A stretch of DNA of 32,311 nt from assembly GCA_030691865.1 (NCBI GenBank), contig JAUYDL010000017.1, forward strand, positions 1 to 32,311, read 5' to 3'. The DNA is from Candidatus Omnitrophota bacterium (GTDB lineage: Bacteria > Omnitrophota > Gorgyraeia > Gygaellales > Profunditerraquicolaceae). Below are positions 29,374 through 32,311 of the stretch, piece after piece. The notes beneath the pieces were generated by a model, which ran no database searches, was not told the origin of the DNA, and saw only the letters and a program-made list of their open reading frames with translations. The position numbers and the translations under genes were made by a program. Positions within the stretch are counted from its first letter, which is position 1. Each line of letters opens with the position of its first letter.

Positions 29374-29832
29374 ATGCCGAATCAAAAATGTAAAATTTGC
29401 GGTAGTGAATTTTATATAAAACCTTTTCACGCGAAAAAAGGTTGGGGTAAATATTGTTCTATAAAATGCCGCTCTAAAGCTCAGCGAAACGGGAAATGGG
29501 TAAAATGTGTTAATTGCGGTAAAAAGATTTATAGAACTCCACGTGATTATAGAAAATCAGGAAGCAAAAGATTCTTTTGTTCGGTAAGTTGTCATTGTTC
29601 TTGGGAAAATAAAAATGTTCGTTGTGGTGTTAATTCTCCGAATTGGATAGTAGGGGAAGCCGCTTATCGTGATTTAATGCGTAGACATAAAATACCGTTT
29701 AAATGTAATAAGTGCGGTATTTCTGATAAGCGGGTACTCATAGTCCATCATAAAAATGGAAATCGAAAGAGTAATAATATTGAAAATTTAGAACGGCTTT
29801 GTTGTAATTGCCATGCCATTGCGCATGTGTAA
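29374..29832 (+). CDS. HNH endonuclease, homing type
   Basis: 152-residue protein with three zinc-finger-like cysteine clusters followed by an HNH nuclease domain. The first two (CKICGSEFY with CSIKCRSKAQ, and CVNCGKKIY with CSVSCHCSW) look like paired treble-clef or NUMOD-type DNA-binding modules. The nuclease domain has CNKCG near 112-116, then VHHKNGNRKSNNIENLERLC and CCNCHAIAH. HHKNGN...NNIENL is the pattern of homing HNH enzymes from phages and introns. The gene has its own consensus promoter and ends 7 bp before the intact tRNA-His, with a broken tRNA-His copy upstream. A role in inserting at, or cutting, tRNA-His genes is inferred from this placement. Confidence 0.87.
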   Translation: MPNQKCKICGSEFYIKPFHAKKGWGKYCSIKCRSKAQRNGKWVKCVNCGKKIYRTPRDYRKSGSKRFFCSVSCHCSWENKNVRCGVNSPNWIVGEAAYRDLMRRHKIPFKCNKCGISDKRVLIVHHKNGNRKSNNIENLERLCCNCHAIAHV

Positions 29833-29839
29833 TAGATAT

Positions 29840-29915
29840 GGTGGCTATAGCTCAATTGGTTAGAGCTTCTGACTGTGGCTCAGAAGGTTTGCGGGTTCGA
29901 TCCCCGTTAGCCACC
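29840..29915 (+). tRNA. tRNA-His (anticodon GTG)
   Basis: 76 nt including the extra G-1 typical of tRNA-His. Acceptor GTGGCTA/TAGCCAC, D stem GCTC/GAGC, anticodon stem TCTGA/TCAGA around CTGTGGC (anticodon GTG), T stem GCGGG/CCCGT with loop TTCGATC, C73. CCA is not encoded. Confidence 0.96.
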
Positions 29916-29940
29916 CTAAATTATTGCAGTGCAATGAGTT

Positions 29941-29984
29941 ACAACAAATCACCAATAGGTAAACCTACTGGTGATTTGTTTTGC
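29941..29984 (+). terminator. Hairpin after tRNA-His
   Basis: AACAAATCACC and GGTGATTTGTT form an 11-bp stem with an inner TAGG/CCTA pairing, followed by TTTG. Placed 28 bp after tRNA-His it may end that transcript. The T run is short, so it could also be a mobile palindrome. Confidence 0.5.
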
Positions 29985-30136
29985 GTGGGAGGAGGAAGGG
30001 TTTTTATTTACCTGTATGCAGAGAGTCCTTCGGCCGCGCCATTAGTGAATGGGCGAAAATTGAGAAGTTAGCCTCGGCCAAAGGCAAGGCCTACAAAAGC
30101 GCTAAAAGAGCCAAAAAGCATATTGAGGCATTATGA
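29981..30136 (+). pseudogene. Remnant of an antitoxin-like gene
   Basis: A frame open from 29975 ends at TGA 30134-30136, overlapping the ATG of the toxin-like remnant (ATGA), the usual antitoxin-toxin coupling. Only the C-terminal half looks protein-like: AISEWAKIEKLASAKGKAY, then alanine- and lysine-rich helix to HIEAL. No ATG start is available; the first part reads through the hairpin region. I do not recognise the family. Most likely a 5'-truncated antitoxin. Confidence 0.4.
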
Positions 30137-30412
30137 AATTTGAATTTAAATCTTCTTTTGACCGGTCGGTGAAGAGTTTTCATGGAAGAGAAAAAGAAGA
30201 GATAAAGAAAATTGCTCTCCAAGCGATAGATGTACTCTCTTTAGGACCGAATGCTCCATAAGGGGATTGGTCTGAAGCGTCTTAATGGTGATTTCTGGGA
30301 GATAAGACACGGCCTTAAGGCAAGAATTCTATTCCGTTGGGAAGGAAATTTAGTGGAATTTATTCTTGCCGGTGACCACAATGATATAAAACGTTTCCTA
30401 AAGAATATTTAA
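30133..30412 (+). pseudogene. RelE/ParE-superfamily toxin, frameshifted
   Basis: The frame from ATG 30133 reads MKFEFKSSFDRSVKSFHGRE and stops after 42 codons at TAA 30259-30261. The +1 frame continues without a gap as KGIGLKRLNGDFWEIRHGLK, RILFRWEGNLVEFILAGDHN and DIKRFLKNI to TAA at 30410-30412. Joined, the two parts make a toxin of about 93 residues with the RelE/ParE-fold pattern (LxGxFWEIR, then an arginine strand, then a hydrophobic C-terminal strand). One base deletion near 30250-30258 would explain the break. An assembly error is the alternative. Confidence 0.65.
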
Positions 30413-30455
30413 CTACTCCAGCAATATCTTTTTCTTGCATAACGAGAGAGTTTGA

Positions 30456-30491
30456 AGACTATTGATCGAATATGGTCAATAGTCTTTTTTT
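30456..30491 (+). terminator. Intrinsic terminator after the toxin remnant
   Basis: AGACTATTGA (30456-30465) and TCAATAGTCT (30476-30485) form a perfect 10-bp stem with a 10-base loop followed by seven T. The rest of the gap 30413-30674 contains no recognisable gene; a TATAAT box at 30647-30652 probably serves the next gene. Confidence 0.82.
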
Positions 30492-30674
30492 GTTTACCCG
30501 TTTACAGAGAGGGCGTCCCCTTGTCGAATATTACTGCCCGGGTCTCAGGATGTTTAATATGTCTTACCCTGTAGGACGGATATAGTTTTTGTACCGTGCG
30601 TAACAAGACAGAACCGCGGTGTATATCTATAAGCCAGATATCGTGTTATAATATATAAAAAGGATGAGAAGAAA

Positions 30675-31490
30675 GTGTCGTATTTAAAAGTATGTGTGCT
30701 TAGGAGCAGTAGCAGCGGTAATTGCACCGCTATCTGGACGGCGAAATCTGGTATTTTGATTGATTGCGCGGGCATTGGCTTGAAGGAGATAGAAAAAGAC
30801 TTAAGAGGTATTCAACTAGACCCCTCCCAGATCAATGGCATTGTCATAACACATGGGCATGAAGACCATATCTGTAAAAATACTTTCAAAATAGCGAGTC
30901 GCTACGGGATACCGATCTATATACACCATGATACATATCAAGTTATTAAGGAACGATATTCTGTAAAAAATCATCAATTTAAAATAATGCATCACACGGG
31001 GAAGCCATTTATAATAAATGATCTAAAAATTATGCCCTTTAAAACGTTCCATAGCGGCGGCTATGTAGGTAAACCGTTCGGTTTTTGTATAGAGTATAAA
31101 CATAAGGGCTCCTGCCGCAAGGTGGGTCTTTTAACAGATACGAGCAAGGTAACCGATAGCATGGTCAGGATGCTGTATGATTGCAAGTGTTTGATAATTG
31201 AATGTAATCATGATACAAAGTTAGCGTGGAAAAAATCTCCAAATCAGTCCACTTGGAAAGAACACCTTAACAATGAGGCTGCCACTGAAGCGCTGATAGA
31301 GATCAAAAATGGATCTACCGATAGCGTAGCTCTAAAGTATGTCTTTCTGGCGCATATTAGTAAAAGACATAATAAGTCCAGGACTCTTATCAGCCGGATA
31401 TCAAATGGTATTCGTAAAGAGAATATTAGGGGTTGCGATCTAATGCTAACCTACCGAGAAAAAAGGACCCGAGTTAAAGAAATACTATGA
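30675..31490 (+). CDS. MBL-fold metallo-hydrolase (YycJ/WalJ-like)
   Basis: 271-residue metallo-beta-lactamase-fold protein. The N-terminal VLRSSSSGNCTAI and the metal-binding ITHGHEDHI (residues about 58-66) match the YycJ/WalJ group, some of which are nucleases. Later ligands fit FHSGGYVGKPFGF, LLTDTSKVTD and the IIECNHD block. The start is GTG (30675) with AGGA and GAGAAG upstream and a TATAAT box at 30647-30652. It overlaps the helicase gene by 4 bp, suggesting a joint nucleic-acid role, which is inference. C-terminal residues after 230 are basic. Confidence 0.85.
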   Translation: MSYLKVCVLRSSSSGNCTAIWTAKSGILIDCAGIGLKEIEKDLRGIQLDPSQINGIVITHGHEDHICKNTFKIASRYGIPIYIHHDTYQVIKERYSVKNHQFKIMHHTGKPFIINDLKIMPFKTFHSGGYVGKPFGFCIEYKHKGSCRKVGLLTDTSKVTDSMVRMLYDCKCLIIECNHDTKLAWKKSPNQSTWKEHLNNEAATEALIEIKNGSTDSVALKYVFLAHISKRHNKSRTLISRISNGIRKENIRGCDLMLTYREKRTRVKEIL

Positions 31491-32311
31491 AACTCTATGC
31501 CGATCAAACAATAACCAGAGACTATCTCCCGGCACATCTTGATATAAATGATGAATTCAAGTCAGCATTTGATCTTATGGAGTATACCAAGGAATGCTTT
31601 TTTATCACCGGTAAGGCGGGTACCGGTAAATCGACCCTGCTAAAATATTTTAAGGCCAATACGGGTAAAAAGATAATCGTGTTAGCCCCGACAGGTGTCG
31701 CGGCCATCAATGTCGGCGGCCAGACTATACATTCTTTCTTTAGATTACCTCCAAAGATTATTCAAAAGGATGCCATAAAGCATCTTAGGGGTAAGAGCCT
31801 GATTGAGAATCTCGATATGGTAATAATAGACGAGGTGTCGATGGTCCGAGCGGACCTTATGGATGGCATCGACTATGCATTACGTCTCAACCGCAATAGA
31901 ATGAAGACGCCGTTTGGCGGAGTCCAAATGGTATTTTTTGGAGATCTTTTCCAGCTATCTCCTGTGGTCGAGAATGAAGCAAGGGAGTTACTGGAAGAGC
32001 GATATTCAAGTCCTTATTTTTTTAGCGCTAAAGTGTTTAACGATTGCAATATCAGGTCCATCGAGTTGTCGACTATATATAGACAAAAAGATAGTTCGTT
32101 CATGGAGCTCTTAAACAGGGTCAGGAATAAAGAGCATACTAAAGAGGACCTGGATACATTAAATAAGAGGGTCCAAAAAGATACCGCGGTTTCTAAGAAA
32201 GACGAGACGGTGATCCTGACAACGACGAACAGCCTGGCAAGCAAAATAAATCAGTATCGCTTATCAAGGCTTCCCGGCAAAGAGATAACGTATAAGGCCA
32301 TGGCTTCCGGG
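31487..32311 (+). CDS. PIF1/RecD-like superfamily 1 helicase (partial, runs off the window)
   Basis: 275 codons are open to the window end without a stop. After an N-terminal 30 residues comes Walker A GKAGTGKST (about residues 42-50), then VLAPTGVAAINVGGQTIHSFF (motif Ia region, PIF1-typical), Walker B VIIDEVSMV, the GDLFQLSPV motif III and ELSTIYRQKD (motif IV region). This is the ATPase half of a PIF1-like 5'-3' DNA helicase; the second RecA domain and any C-terminal DNA-binding extension lie beyond 32311. The start codon overlaps the MBL gene stop (ATGA). Confidence 0.9.
   Translation, partial: MKLYADQTITRDYLPAHLDINDEFKSAFDLMEYTKECFFITGKAGTGKSTLLKYFKANTGKKIIVLAPTGVAAINVGGQTIHSFFRLPPKIIQKDAIKHLRGKSLIENLDMVIIDEVSMVRADLMDGIDYALRLNRNRMKTPFGGVQMVFFGDLFQLSPVVENEARELLEERYSSPYFFSAKVFNDCNIRSIELSTIYRQKDSSFMELLNRVRNKEHTKEDLDTLNKRVQKDTAVSKKDETVILTTTNSLASKINQYRLSRLPGKEITYKAMASG

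Noticed and set aside
29808..30071. 87-codon frame across tRNA-His
   Set aside because: It crosses an intact tRNA and a hairpin and has no protein-like features.
1..32311. CRISPR array
   Set aside because: No regularly spaced direct repeats were seen; the repeats are scattered palindromes.

Overview
The window reads as a chromosomal segment of a diderm bacterium with a moderately AT-rich genome. Small housekeeping genes are packed into long co-directional runs with 4-20 bp overlaps, and between them sit many short palindromic repeats. An LptF/LptG pair argues for an LPS-type outer membrane. Gene content, the tmk-holB-ricT-metG-tatD order and the repeat style resemble Candidatus Omnitrophota (PVC side of the tree); this assignment is my inference and was not tested.

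Layout. (1) 124-10121, plus strand: an operon-like run of tmk, holB, ricT-type PSP1 gene, metG, tatD, DUF362/ferredoxin gene, mtnA, thiL, tsaE, tsaB and alr. (2) 10120-10831: a REP-associated tyrosine transposase (RAYT) gene framed by two inverted copies of a GGGGACGGTTCT palindrome. Two further copies of this palindrome family lie at 4008 and 18347. (3) 10831-13756, minus strand: comF-lptF-lptG, divergent from pyrE. (4) 13833-18204, plus strand: pyrE, a YhiN/HI0933-like flavoprotein, a Maf domain fused in frame to an M48 lipoprotein protease, and a secreted clan GH-A glycosidase, followed by tRNA-Leu(CAG) on the minus strand. (5) 18443-26990, plus strand: AEC-type transporter, smpB next to ssrA (tmRNA), lipoprotein amidase, murI, the preQ1/queuosine set queD-queC-queE-queF, a two-subunit class I fumarase, rph and a RdgB/HAM1 nucleotide pyrophosphatase. 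(6) 26968-29915: a tRNA island. (7) 29941-30412: a decayed toxin-antitoxin remnant. (8) 30675-32311: an MBL-fold hydrolase and a PIF1/RecD-like helicase that runs off the window.

The most unusual region is the tRNA island. tRNA-Arg(UCU) is split between U34 and C35 by a 309-nt group I intron whose P1, P3-P9 helices and terminal G can be laid out by eye. All three tRNAs in the island (Pro-UGG, Arg-UCU, His-GUG) are preceded by a truncated, diverged 5' copy of the same tRNA. Between the truncated copy and the complete gene lies a small homing-type nuclease gene (GIY-YIG for Pro, HNH for His) or, for Arg, a decayed piece of the intron itself. This suggests insertion into tRNA genes that restores a working tRNA downstream while leaving the old 5' half stranded.

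Other points: several consensus promoters (TTGACA, 17-bp spacer, TATAAT-like) end 6-7 bp before a start codon, implying leaderless mRNAs for comF, pyrE and the HNH gene. Palindromic repeats have been absorbed in frame into queD, probably into the RdgB-like gene, and into the transposase C-terminus. The tmRNA tag reading frame looks unusually long.
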